A DNA stretch of 64,000 bases, from the NCBI RefSeq assembly GCF_014192225.1, contig NZ_JACHXS010000009.1, positions 1-64,000 on the forward strand, read 5' to 3'. The stretch comes from Pseudoduganella umbonata (GTDB taxonomy: Bacteria > Pseudomonadota > Gammaproteobacteria > Burkholderiales > Burkholderiaceae_D). The position numbers and the translations under genes were made by a program. The notes under the pieces are model-generated. The model saw nothing but the letters and a program-made list of their open reading frames with translations, had not been told where the DNA came from and did not search any database. Positions 45,415-53,413 of this stretch are shown here, one piece after another (the first letter of the stretch is position 1; each line of letters starts with the position of its first letter).

Positions 45415-45447
45415 AAGGCTTATGACATCACCTTAGTCATAAGCCTT
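45415..45447 (+). terminator. 12-bp hairpin, probable terminator or attenuator
   Basis: AAGGCTTATGAC (45415-45426) pairs perfectly with GTCATAAGCCTT (45436-45447) around a 9-base loop, followed by TCCTTATT. It lies 43 bases upstream of the three-gene operon at 45490. It could end an upstream transcript or act within the operon leader. Confidence 0.5.
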
Positions 45448-45489
45448 TCCTTATTCGTACTGACTACATTCGAATAACTGGAGAGCAAA

Positions 45490-46086
45490 ATGAGCAAGAA
45501 CACTCCTGCAATTAAGCCGTCCAACGCCCCCCAACCCGCTGCTGGCGCAAGTGGGTGCATCGAGGTCGCCCTTACTCCATTTTGGCTTCTCAATGCCGGG
45601 ACTGCCAAGAAGCTAGGCCAGCACAGCGCTGGCATCCTCAATTATCACGTCCTCGCAGATAACAATCGCGTCGGTCTCCTTATTGCAGTAACGCGAAACG
45701 AAGGTGGTGGCTACTTCAGTCGTGAACGGGTTCCCTTCCGTACGATCGTGGCGTGCCTCGAAAGGTACAAATCAGGCAAGCCTTCTTTCGTTTCAAAGGT
45801 GCTCAAGAACGCTTTCATATCTAAGTCGGCCAACAATGCAGGCTTCCTGTGTGCGGTACTGCATGCACTCGGCCTGCTCGCGGCGGCACCTGAAGCTAAG
45901 ACTCAGCACATTGTTATTGGCAACTGGCCACTCTGGGAGAAGACCATGCTCGCTGAGACTGGCACACGCATCGAGTTGCCAGCTGAAATTGGCGACGAAA
46001 ATCAGGTCGAAAGGGATGCTGTACCGGATAATAAGCAACAGAAGAAGATGCTCGAAATCCCCGCCAAAAGCCCTAATAATAGCTAG
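45490..46086 (+). CDS. hypothetical protein, first gene of an unassigned operon
   Basis: A 198-residue protein that I do not recognise. The start has GGAGAG 5 bases upstream. After a low-complexity first 25 residues (PAIKPSNAPQPAAGAS) comes a compact alpha+beta region: EVALTPFWLLNAGTAKKLG, ILNYHVLADNNRVGLLIAVT, then a helix-rich part with FLCAVLHALGLLAA, and a charged, Lys-rich tail. No signal peptide or membrane segment. The next gene begins seven bases after the stop, so the two are cotranscribed. Confidence 0.6.
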   Translation: MSKNTPAIKPSNAPQPAAGASGCIEVALTPFWLLNAGTAKKLGQHSAGILNYHVLADNNRVGLLIAVTRNEGGGYFSRERVPFRTIVACLERYKSGKPSFVSKVLKNAFISKSANNAGFLCAVLHALGLLAAAPEAKTQHIVIGNWPLWEKTMLAETGTRIELPAEIGDENQVERDAVPDNKQQKKMLEIPAKSPNNS

Positions 46087-46093
46087 CGGCGCG

Positions 46094-46654
46094 ATGATTA
46101 CAGGGTCGCATCTTGTCGCGCTAGCCGCTGCCGAACGGCTCCCACATGGGCTGCTGCATTGGATGATCGGCGTCCACGGCCTCTATATCTATGGGGGGCT
46201 GCTCAAGAGGATCATCGATCCGGCGTCCACCGCCCCCCTCGGTGACGTGGACGTGATCGCACTCGATGCCAAGGTCATGGCGGTCATGACCGAACGGTTC
46301 GGTATCGTCTTCAGGCGGGTGAACACAGCCATTACCCGCACGCCCTACTTCATCGGGAAGGCGGGCCAAGGAAACGCGAAGATCGTTCACCTTGCATTGC
46401 TGCACTCGCACGAGCAAGCAATGCGATACGTCATGAACAACCAGTTCGATATCGACCGTCTTGCCCTCTCCGACCACCATTTAATCTGCGATCCAAGCCT
46501 TGACCTCAATGCGATCTGCAATGCGATCCGATGCAGGCGCGCCACCCGCGTCCAGAGCACGCGGGACATGACCCTTTACGCGAAAACCCGGCCGCAAATC
46601 GAGCAGCATTACGAGGCGCGCCTAAGAAGCAAGGGCTACCTCGTCATCGACTAA
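46094..46654 (+). CDS. putative nucleotidyltransferase-fold protein
   Basis: A 186-residue protein. YIYGGLLKRI (about 34-43) followed by LGDVDVIALD has the hG-G...R...(D)xD pattern of the polymerase-beta nucleotidyltransferase superfamily. NNQFDIDRLAL (about 117-127) resembles the RDFTINALA segment of the poly(A)/CCA class. The C-terminal LNAICNAIRCRRATRVQ would be the basic helix. Residues outside these motifs are unfamiliar. Such minimal transferases occur as toxins, RNA modifiers and nucleotide-signal enzymes. The motif call is by eye, and the second carboxylate of the active site is not certain. Confidence 0.5.
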   Translation: MITGSHLVALAAAERLPHGLLHWMIGVHGLYIYGGLLKRIIDPASTAPLGDVDVIALDAKVMAVMTERFGIVFRRVNTAITRTPYFIGKAGQGNAKIVHLALLHSHEQAMRYVMNNQFDIDRLALSDHHLICDPSLDLNAICNAIRCRRATRVQSTRDMTLYAKTRPQIEQHYEARLRSKGYLVID

Positions 46655-46687
46655 ATCCCGCGCCCCCAACAGAAATAGGAATCCAAT

Positions 46688-47410
46688 ATGTCTGCAACCA
46701 TTTACGTTACCCGGCGGTCCTTCGCCACTATGACCCTGATCGCGCCGCTCGACTATTACGACAGAGTGACCCTCTCAGACGATCCCGCGACCGATCCGAG
46801 CGACAAGGAAGGCTACTATCTCAAGAATCTCTCGCACTTGGCCGTCTCGATTCTGCCCGACAATGCACACGTCGCTGTGCACCTCAATGCCGGCGCGCCC
46901 GAAGTGAGCTTCCCGACCGAGCTTCGCGGCTGCATCTTCGAGCACGCGCCGCATCTTCCCCCCAACTACCAACGCATCGTCGCATATTGGTCAGGCACAC
47001 CGATCAACGCAGACGACGATTGCGCAATCTACTACCAATGCCCCACACAGCGTTACGAGGTACCGATGGCGAACCCGGAAGGTGGTTCCGAATTGATCGC
47101 CTCCCAGGACAACGCACGGCCCATCGACGCCCTCGTTTCCGAAGGCGTCGTCGTGTCTATCGTCGGTCTCAGCGCACTACTCGCCGATGCTGCTGACGAC
47201 GATTTCGTGTCGGTGGTACTGCCTATCGATGATGATCTACTTGGCTTGGACAACGGTGGCTTCCTCGCCGAAAGCGTCTACAGCGTGACCTCGAAGCGTG
47301 TTGAACGCATCTTTCTCCAAGTGGCCGACATCAGGCGGTCGCCCGACCCGCAAAGTATTTACATCGACATCCTGCGCTACGAGGAACTTGATTATGGTTT
47401 TTACTACTAG
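46688..47410 (+). CDS. hypothetical acidic protein, third gene of an unassigned operon
   Basis: A 240-residue, notably acidic protein (ALLADAADDDFVSVVLPIDD, LDYYDRVTLSDD) with a tyrosine-rich end. It has no signal peptide, membrane segment or motif that I know. AGGA lies 9 bases before the ATG, 33 bases after the nucleotidyltransferase-like gene. A highly acidic partner of a nucleotidyltransferase could be an inhibitor or substrate, but that is only a suggestion. The following 47411-47770 bases contain no gene that I can support. Confidence 0.6.
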   Translation: MSATIYVTRRSFATMTLIAPLDYYDRVTLSDDPATDPSDKEGYYLKNLSHLAVSILPDNAHVAVHLNAGAPEVSFPTELRGCIFEHAPHLPPNYQRIVAYWSGTPINADDDCAIYYQCPTQRYEVPMANPEGGSELIASQDNARPIDALVSEGVVVSIVGLSALLADAADDDFVSVVLPIDDDLLGLDNGGFLAESVYSVTSKRVERIFLQVADIRRSPDPQSIYIDILRYEELDYGFYY

Positions 47411-47780
47411 TTGTCTTCTCAGCCGTGACTGTGCAATCGGCAAGCCGTTCGCGCTGCCGGCTTTCCCTATACCGTTCGGCAAGCGCGTACTGAACAATTC
47501 GTGCGTACGGTACTTTCTTCAAGCCGTTTCCGGCAGTATCAAGCCGTCCTTGTTGTGCGTGCTAAGGTCTTGATCCCTCGCCCAGCAATCCAATGAAGAA
47601 ATAGTCGATCTGGACGGTATGCCGCAAGGCGTAGCCGTCCCTGCCGCATCGCGACGTGCGCCAATGCTCACCAAACCTTGCAAGCCGCTACCTGACGACC
47701 ATCGACTGCGCAGGATACTGGGCTTCCCCCATGACGACGAACTCTTTCGATAGGTATCATGTCACTATCGGAGGTTTTTC

Positions 47781-48068
47781 ATGGCACGTCAACGCAGGTC
47801 GTTTTCTGAAGAGTTTAAGCGCGAAGCTGTAAAGCTGGTCGACCTGTCCGGCGCAAGCAAATCGGGGAGCCTGTTGGCCCGCTGGTACCGGGAGGAAGAA
47901 GCTGGCAGATCGCCCGCTGCAAAGGCGTCCAATGCTGTGTCGGCAGAGGAGTACGAGCGTATGCGCCGCGAGCTCGCAAAGGTCAAGACGGAGCGCGATA
48001 TATTAAAAAGGCGCTCGGCTACTTCGCTGCAGAGCCCAAGTGAAGTACGCCTTTATTGCCAAGCATAG
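47781..48068 (+). pseudogene. IS3-family orfA, deleted and frameshifted
   Basis: The start MARQRRSFSEEFKREAVKLV is the usual HTH protein of IS3 elements. GASKSGSLLARW shows a deletion of about 8-10 residues in the second helix region compared with normal copies. Near the end, ERDILKRRSA replaces the expected ERDILKKALGYFAAE. The normal end, stop included, is still present one frame away, so a single A has been lost in the A-run that serves as frameshift site in intact elements. Confidence 0.7.
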
Positions 48069-48696
48069 GGCAATCTGGCCTACCCGAACCATGTGTCGGG
48101 TCCTTGGTGTTTCCCACAGCGGCTTCTGTGACTGGTTTGAGCGGCCACCCAGTGAACGTGACCAGGAAAACGAGCGCCTGCTTAAGTCCATTTGTCTGAG
48201 CCATCAGGCTAGCGATAACACGTATGGCTCTCCTCGTGTCTTCCGTGATCTGCATGATGCAGGCCATGCATGTAGCGAGAACCGCGATCTGTTTTCCCGC
48301 CGCGTGGTGGGTTGGTCGATGCAGCCGACGATGACGTCACAGCTTGTGATGGATGCCTTGCTGATGGCAGTGTTTCGACGTGGCCGGCCCAAGTCAGTGC
48401 TGCACCATTCCGATCAAGGACCGCAATACACCAGCGAGAACTTCCAGCGTCTGCTTAATTCACATGGCATCGTATGCAGCATGAGCCGTCGCGGAAATTG
48501 TTGGGATAACGCGGCAATGGAGAACTTTTTCTCGACGATGAAAACAGAGCGCTTGGCCAAACGGCACTACAAAACTCGCGATGAACTACGCGCTGATGTG
48601 TTCGATTACATCGAGCGGCTCTACAACCCAAGACGCAGGCATTCAACGTTAGGCTACATCAGTCCAGTACAATCCGAGAACTTAAAAAGCGCCTAG
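48040..48696 (+). pseudogene. IS3-family orfB transposase with internal deletion
   Basis: 218 residues where about 280 are normal. The HTH_21 region (YGSPRVFRDLHDAGHACSEN) is joined directly to DLFSRRVVGWSM. The intervening 60-70 residues, including the first catalytic Asp of the DDE triad, are missing without breaking the frame. The second Asp (LHHSDQGPQYTS) and the Glu (NAAMENFFSTMK) remain. The product cannot be an active transposase. Confidence 0.75.
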
Positions 48697-48795
48697 CAGG
48701 AAGTGCCCGTCAAATCGTGGGGAGGCCAGTAACATTAACTTCAACGAGCAGGTGGCCGGCAAGCCTAAGCTCAAGAACGATGACCTTAAGGACAA

Positions 48796-49305
48796 ATGAA
48801 TAAAATACAACAGCTCATCTATGTAACCTTAGCGCCGAAAGTGATAGAGCGGTTGTCCCAAGAACTTTCAGTAAGAATAACAACCGAAGAAATGTTGCTT
48901 ACCCTGGTCACTCAAACCGCGAAGGAGTTGCAAGAGGTCGCTGAGCTGGACCTCACATACGAGTCCATCAAAGCAATTTACGAGAAACGCGACGCATTCA
49001 AGTCGCTCTCGAAGGTACTTGCGACCATCGAACTGTCAGAGAGTATTATTCCTGACGGAGTTGAGCGGGCCTTATACGAACAGCAAGTGAAGCACAAAGG
49101 AGAAGTTTGGGTGATTCACAAAAACGACGCTGACCCTCACCCATCCATTCCACATGCTCACAATTACGATGCGAACCTCAAGCTTCATTTGGGGAATGGC
49201 GATCTCTACAAAAAAAGGAATATCGTTGGAAATATCGGCAAGAAGGCTTTGATGGCCCTCCGTGAGAAAATCGTTGGTATCGATCTTCCCACGCTGGCAA
49301 CGTAA
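48796..49305 (+). CDS. hypothetical protein with DADPHPSIPHAH motif
   Basis: A 169-residue protein. AAGGA lies 4-5 bases before the ATG. The N-terminal half is helical (LAPKVIERLSQELSVRI, ELQEVAELDLTYESIKAI). The C-terminal half has a striking conserved-looking block VWVIHKNDADPHPSIPHAHN, then LKLHLGNGDLYKKRNIVG. The clustered His, Asp and Pro suggest a metal site or a catalytic pocket. I have the impression of this pattern in other accessory-region proteins but cannot name a family. It stands alone behind the decayed IS3 copy. Confidence 0.6.
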   Translation: MNKIQQLIYVTLAPKVIERLSQELSVRITTEEMLLTLVTQTAKELQEVAELDLTYESIKAIYEKRDAFKSLSKVLATIELSESIIPDGVERALYEQQVKHKGEVWVIHKNDADPHPSIPHAHNYDANLKLHLGNGDLYKKRNIVGNIGKKALMALREKIVGIDLPTLAT

Positions 49306-49681
49306 ATGCCCTTGCGGCTCCTTTGCATCAGACTCAAGTGCTACCGAAATGCTCGTACAATTACGAATGTGATCTAGTTTTGAATACTGCGGTCAAAACC
49401 ATATCTTGGATTTTCATCCATCTTTCCTCGAATGCGGTATCTACAATTCGGGCATGGTTGCATCGACTCGCACGCACGCTCGGACGGCAGCGAATTTAAT
49501 ATGCAATCCTCCCGATACGCACTTCGGGATAAGCTGCTGGTTGCAAAAAATTTGGACTTAGTATGGGCATCAAATTGCACCGTTGCATCGTGCCGCACTG
49601 CGAAAAAGCATGATAAGTGCGGGATTTGCAATGCTTCGTGTCGCGTTACTATTGGTGACGGCGCGCCCTCGCGAGCGACGC

Positions 49682-49724
49682 CGTTGAGGTGCCGCCGCGC
49701 GCAAGCGGGGCCGGCACCTCAACG
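49682..49724. repeat. 13-bp perfect inverted repeat hairpin
   Basis: CGTTGAGGTGCCG (49682-49694) pairs perfectly with CGGCACCTCAACG (49712-49724) around a GC-rich 17-base loop. No T run follows on either strand, so it is not a simple terminator. It sits in the 560-base gap 49306-49867, which otherwise holds only the terminator at 49812. Confidence 0.5.
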
Positions 49725-49811
49725 ACAATGGGCGATTCGAAGAGGGCTGTGCGTGCACGCTACGCCCTTCGAATCTCCGCGCAGGCCCCTTGCTCTCTGC
49801 GCCCAGAATGC

Positions 49812-49839
49812 AAAACAGCCACCCGAAGGCGGCTGTTTT
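49812..49839 (-). terminator. terminator of the GAF/PAS kinase gene
   Basis: AAAACAGCC-ACC-CGAA-GGC-GGCTGTTTT forms a strong stem, nearly perfect, with a UUCG loop on the minus strand and four U at the foot. It lies 30 bases beyond the kinase stop codon and could work in both directions. Confidence 0.65.
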
Positions 49840-49867
49840 GCGATTTACCCTGTTGGTCGCCGTCAGC

Positions 49868-51577
49868 TCAGCCCACGCACATCGCCGCTCCAACCCGCGG
49901 CAACGTCACCTCCAACTGACACCCCATCCCCACCCCATCGCTCTTCGCACTAACCACCCCACCATGCAGCTGCACCAGACTCCTCGCCAGCGCCAGCCCA
50001 ATCCCCAGCCCGCCCTGGCTCCGGTCCAGCCCCTGCACACCCTGTGAAAACAGATCAAACGCACTATCGATCAGCTCCGAAGACATCCCAACACCGTTAT
50101 CCCGGATCGAGACCGTCAACGTCCTGGCCTGCGCCTCGAGAAGCAGTTCGATACGTCCGCCATCCGGTGTGTACTTCGCAGCATTCCCGAGCAGGTTAGC
50201 GAACACTTGCACCAGCCGTTTGCGGTCGCCTCTCACCATCACCTGCACGGGCGCGAGCAGCACATCCAGGTGATGCTGGTGCCGTGTGACGAGTGGCCGG
50301 ACCTGTTCGATGGCGTCGGCGATCACGTCCCTGATGTTCAGTTCCGCGGTGTCCAGTTGCACCTTGCCGCGCGTGACCCTTGAAACGTCGAGCAGGTCGT
50401 TGATCAGCGAGGTCATGTGCCCGGCCTGCCTGGCGATGATCGCACCGGTACGCCGCACGACGCCTTCATCGAAATGGAAGTTGGACAGGATGGCTGCCGC
50501 CGACATGATCGGTGCGAGCGGGTTGCGGAGCTCGTGCGCGAGCATGGCAAGGAACTCATCCTTCTTCTGGTCCGCCATGCGCAGTGCGCTCTCGGCGTCG
50601 ATACGGTCCGTGATATCCATCTGCGCGATGACGGCGCCGATGATCGCACCGATCTCGTCACGCACCGGGCGGCCCGAATTGAGCACGGTGCGGCGGGGCG
50701 TGGCCGCATCGAATGGCGCGATCTCGATCACCTGGCGGGGCGATTCCTCGCCAAGCAGGGCCCGCGCCAGCGACCATTCATGTGGCGCAAGCGGTTGTCC
50801 ATGCCGCACTGAGCCATCGGCCCACCATCCCCGCCATGGTTGACCTGGCCCGAGGTCGGTGGCCTCGGGATGTAGTCCGAGCATCCGGCGATTTTCAGCG
50901 TTCATCTTGACGATCGCACCGTTGGCATCGGCGATGACAATGCCGACAGGCGCGGCCTCCAGCAGCGCATCGGTGCGCCTGCGCTCGGCTTCGGCCTGGC
51001 GGGACACTTCCAGGGCACGCCGCTGGCTCTCGCGCAGTTCGCCCTGCACCTGTGCCTGCCGGGCGATCAGCACTGCCTGGTCCTTCACTACCTTGCGCAA
51101 CTCGATCTGGCTCATGATCTGCTGGGCGAGCGTGGCCAGCACGAACTGCTGCTGCTGCGTCAGGCCTTCCGGCCGCGGTTCCACGTCGAGCACACACAAG
51201 GTGCCCAACGGGATGCCTGCCTTCGTTTTCAACAGCTGGCCGGCGTAGAACCGCAAGCGCGGCTCTCCGGTCACCAGTGGATTGCGGGCGAACCGCGCAT
51301 CTTCCCGCGTATCGGGCACGATCATCAGCTGGTCTTCGAGTAATGCAAACTTGCAGATCGAATCGTCGAGCGGCATTTCGCGGGTGCCCAGGCCCACTTC
51401 CGACTTGAACCACTGCCGGTTCTTTGCAATCAGGTTGACGGCGGCAATCGGCGCATCGAGCAGCTGGCTGGCGAGCTTGACGACGTCGTCGAACGCCTGC
51501 TCCGCAGGCGTGTCGAGGATGTCGTAGGAATCGAGTACGGCAAGACGCTCGGTTTCGTCGTACTGGTCAGCGTCCAC
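49868..51577 (-). CDS. GAF-PAS sensor histidine kinase
   Basis: A 569-residue soluble kinase. GAF about 10-170 begins with the familiar ETERLAVLDSYDILDTPAEQ and has DDSICKFAL. A coiled linker is followed by a PAS domain about 205-330 (DALLEAAPVGIVIADANGAI), HisKA with phospho-His in LAMLAHELRNPLAP, and HATPase with NLLGNAAKYTPDGG, DNGVGM and GGLGIGLALARSL. The start is a GTG overlapping the stop of the truncated receiver fragment; no ATG lies near the GAF start and there is no Shine-Dalgarno, so translation may depend on the upstream fragment. No complete response regulator is adjacent. A terminator follows 30 bases downstream. Confidence 0.88.
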   Translation of the reverse strand: MDADQYDETERLAVLDSYDILDTPAEQAFDDVVKLASQLLDAPIAAVNLIAKNRQWFKSEVGLGTREMPLDDSICKFALLEDQLMIVPDTREDARFARNPLVTGEPRLRFYAGQLLKTKAGIPLGTLCVLDVEPRPEGLTQQQQFVLATLAQQIMSQIELRKVVKDQAVLIARQAQVQGELRESQRRALEVSRQAEAERRRTDALLEAAPVGIVIADANGAIVKMNAENRRMLGLHPEATDLGPGQPWRGWWADGSVRHGQPLAPHEWSLARALLGEESPRQVIEIAPFDAATPRRTVLNSGRPVRDEIGAIIGAVIAQMDITDRIDAESALRMADQKKDEFLAMLAHELRNPLAPIMSAAAILSNFHFDEGVVRRTGAIIARQAGHMTSLINDLLDVSRVTRGKVQLDTAELNIRDVIADAIEQVRPLVTRHQHHLDVLLAPVQVMVRGDRKRLVQVFANLLGNAAKYTPDGGRIELLLEAQARTLTVSIRDNGVGMSSELIDSAFDLFSQGVQGLDRSQGGLGIGLALARSLVQLHGGVVSAKSDGVGMGCQLEVTLPRVGAAMCVG

Positions 51578-51734
51578 AATGGACCAGTGTCGGGCGAAGC
51601 TGCGCTCTCGCAAGCGCCAGCAGGCCGTCATGGGCCACCTCGACCTTGCAGTCCATCCATCGCACCAGCTCGGAAAGCTTGGTGGCGGCATCATGGCTAT
51701 GGTCGACGACCATTACTTGGCGTAGTTTGTTCAT
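51567..51734 (-). pseudogene. truncated response-regulator receiver fragment
   Basis: 55 codons from an ATG at 51734. RQVMVVDHSHDAATKLSELV and VEVAHDGLLALARAQLRPTL are strands 1-2 and helices 1-2 of a CheY-like receiver. The frame then ends at TGA just where the third strand with the phospho-acceptor Asp should stand. The GTG of the GAF-PAS kinase lies inside its last codons. It is most simply read as a receiver once adjacent or fused to the kinase and lost by deletion. A leader-peptide role in coupling translation of the kinase is also possible. Confidence 0.55.
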
Positions 51735-51998
51735 ATGTCCCCCGTGTTATCTATCGATCACCGGCGCGGTACATCGCACTACCCGGGCTGTGTCACTTTG
51801 AATCAGTATAGACAACGGACGAGCTGCCGGATGCCGTCCGGCGTGGGACGGAGACACCAGCCGTCGTAGGACGAGCGCCCTGTGTAACTTCAGGTATTAC
51901 AAATGTAGGAATTGCGGCACCATGGCCAATGGCCGGGGGATGTCGTGGTCGGCGTACGTGAGCCGCACGCACGACCTTTATCGCCAGTCTTGAAGCGG

Positions 51999-52355
51999 TT
52001 AAGCCGCGTCGCGCTTTAGCAGCGCGATGCCTTTTTCGACGTTCAGGGCGGTCTGCACGCCATGCAGCGTGAGGCCGAGCTCGACGAGGGTGATGGCCAC
52101 GGCTGGCTGCATGCCGACCAGCACCGTGCGCGCATCGAGGATACGCGCCATCGCCGCGGTGTTGCTGATCATCCTGCCGATGAACGAATCGACGATGTCC
52201 AGCGCCGAGATGTCGATCAGTACCCCGCTCGCGTGGTCCTTGACGATGCGCGAGGTCAGGTCATCCTGCAGCGTCATCGCGAGCCGGTCGTGCATGTCGA
52301 CCTGGATCGTGACGAGCAGCAGGTCGCCCATTTTCAGGATGGGGATGTGCTCCAT
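51999..52355 (-). CDS. rsbS: stressosome STAS protein RsbS
   Basis: A 118-residue single STAS domain. Phosphorylatable Ser lies in LDIVDSFIGRMISNTA, and the downstream ARTVLVGMQPAVAITLVELG is the typical RsbS sequence. RsbS and RsbR build the stressosome shell, and RsbT-like kinases phosphorylate the Ser under stress. The gene begins seven bases after rsbR. The 265 bases downstream hold only the start region of the receiver fragment. Confidence 0.92.
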   Translation of the reverse strand: MEHIPILKMGDLLLVTIQVDMHDRLAMTLQDDLTSRIVKDHASGVLIDISALDIVDSFIGRMISNTAAMARILDARTVLVGMQPAVAITLVELGLTLHGVQTALNVEKGIALLKRDAA

Positions 52356-52362
52356 CGCCGCC

Positions 52363-53229
52363 TCAGTAAGACTGTTCGGCGCGCGTCACGTTCGCGCCCA
52401 CGCGCTTCAGGGCTACCAGGAACGCATCGGCCAGCGTGGCTTTCGTGGTCACGTCTTCCAGGTTGACGCCCAGGTGCACGATGGTCTGGGCGATCTGCGG
52501 GCGGATGCCGCTGATGATGCAGTCCGCGCCCATCAGGCGCGCCGCTGCCACTGTCTTCAGCAGGTGCTGCGCCACCAGCGTGTCGACCGTCGGCACGCCG
52601 GTGATGTCGATGATCGCGATCGATGCGCCGGTATCGATGATCTTCTGCAGCAGGTTTTCCATCACCACCTGGGTGCGGGCACTGTCCAGCGTGCCGATCA
52701 GCGGCAGCGCCAACACATCCTTCCACAGCTGCACGACGGGCGTGGACAGTTCCAGCAGCTCCTGCTGCTGGCGCATGATCACGCTTTCGCGGCCGCGCTG
52801 GTATTCCTCGATCGTGAACAGGCCCATGCGGTCGAACAGGCTGCCCGCTTCTGTCATCACGGCGGTGATCGTGTCCGGCTCATGCGCCATCGTCTGGCGT
52901 ACCAGCGCGAACAGCGGTTCCTTCAACGAGAAGATGAACGCGGCCGTGTCGGTCGACGAATAGCCCTGGCGCACGCGCCCCATGGAGATCTCGGCCAATG
53001 TCTGGCGCACGTCCGCCCATGCAGGCGAGTCGAATTCATAGTTCTGGCTCTTCTCCACCGTGGCCGCAACCTCCGGCAGGAATCGCGTGGCCTGCTGGCG
53101 AATCTCTCCCTCGGCCACCTTGTCCCGGCGGACCATGCGGGACAACATCCCGCCCAGCCACACCTCCAGCAAGGTTGCCTGATGTTCGTTGAGGGTTTTG
53201 GCCAAAAGGCCTGTCGTTGCCATGCTCAT
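52363..53229 (-). CDS. rsbR: stressosome protein RsbR (sensor-STAS)
   Basis: A 288-residue protein. An N-terminal four-helix RsbRD-type sensor (about 8-150, with FIFSLKEPLFALVRQTMA) is joined to a C-terminal STAS domain (about 165-280). The latter has IAIIDITGVPTVDTLVAQ with the phosphorylatable Thr, and ADCIISGIRPQIAQTIVHLG. The sensor lacks heme ligands or a flavin-binding LOV motif, so its stimulus is unknown. It is followed closely by rsbS. The kinase gene upstream ends 184 bases before it. No RsbU-type phosphatase or separate rsbT is in the window. Confidence 0.92.
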   Translation of the reverse strand: MSMATTGLLAKTLNEHQATLLEVWLGGMLSRMVRRDKVAEGEIRQQATRFLPEVAATVEKSQNYEFDSPAWADVRQTLAEISMGRVRQGYSSTDTAAFIFSLKEPLFALVRQTMAHEPDTITAVMTEAGSLFDRMGLFTIEEYQRGRESVIMRQQQELLELSTPVVQLWKDVLALPLIGTLDSARTQVVMENLLQKIIDTGASIAIIDITGVPTVDTLVAQHLLKTVAAARLMGADCIISGIRPQIAQTIVHLGVNLEDVTTKATLADAFLVALKRVGANVTRAEQSY

Positions 53230-53413
53230 GCATTCTCCTGGGTTATTGCCGGACTACTTGTGAGTGGCTTATCCAGTATCACACAGAAACAAGTTATCAA
53301 TGCATTAATCGATGCGAGTGACCGGGACGATCGGTGGCCGACGTCCAAGGCAACATCCTGGGCGCGGGATATCGCTTCGATGCCTGAAAGGATGGCGGTG
53401 AGGCGGGCGGGAC

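Larger units (their letters stand above)
47781..48727 (+). mobile_element. decayed IS3-family insertion sequence
   Basis: Holds an orfA and an orfB of the IS3 family in order, both damaged. After orfB the sequence CGTGGGGAGGCCA at about 48715-48727 looks like a right terminal inverted repeat (complement TGGCCTCCCCACG). No matching left end is present in 47411-47780, so the left terminus has been lost or is unrecognisable. No target-site duplication can be defined. Confidence 0.65.
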
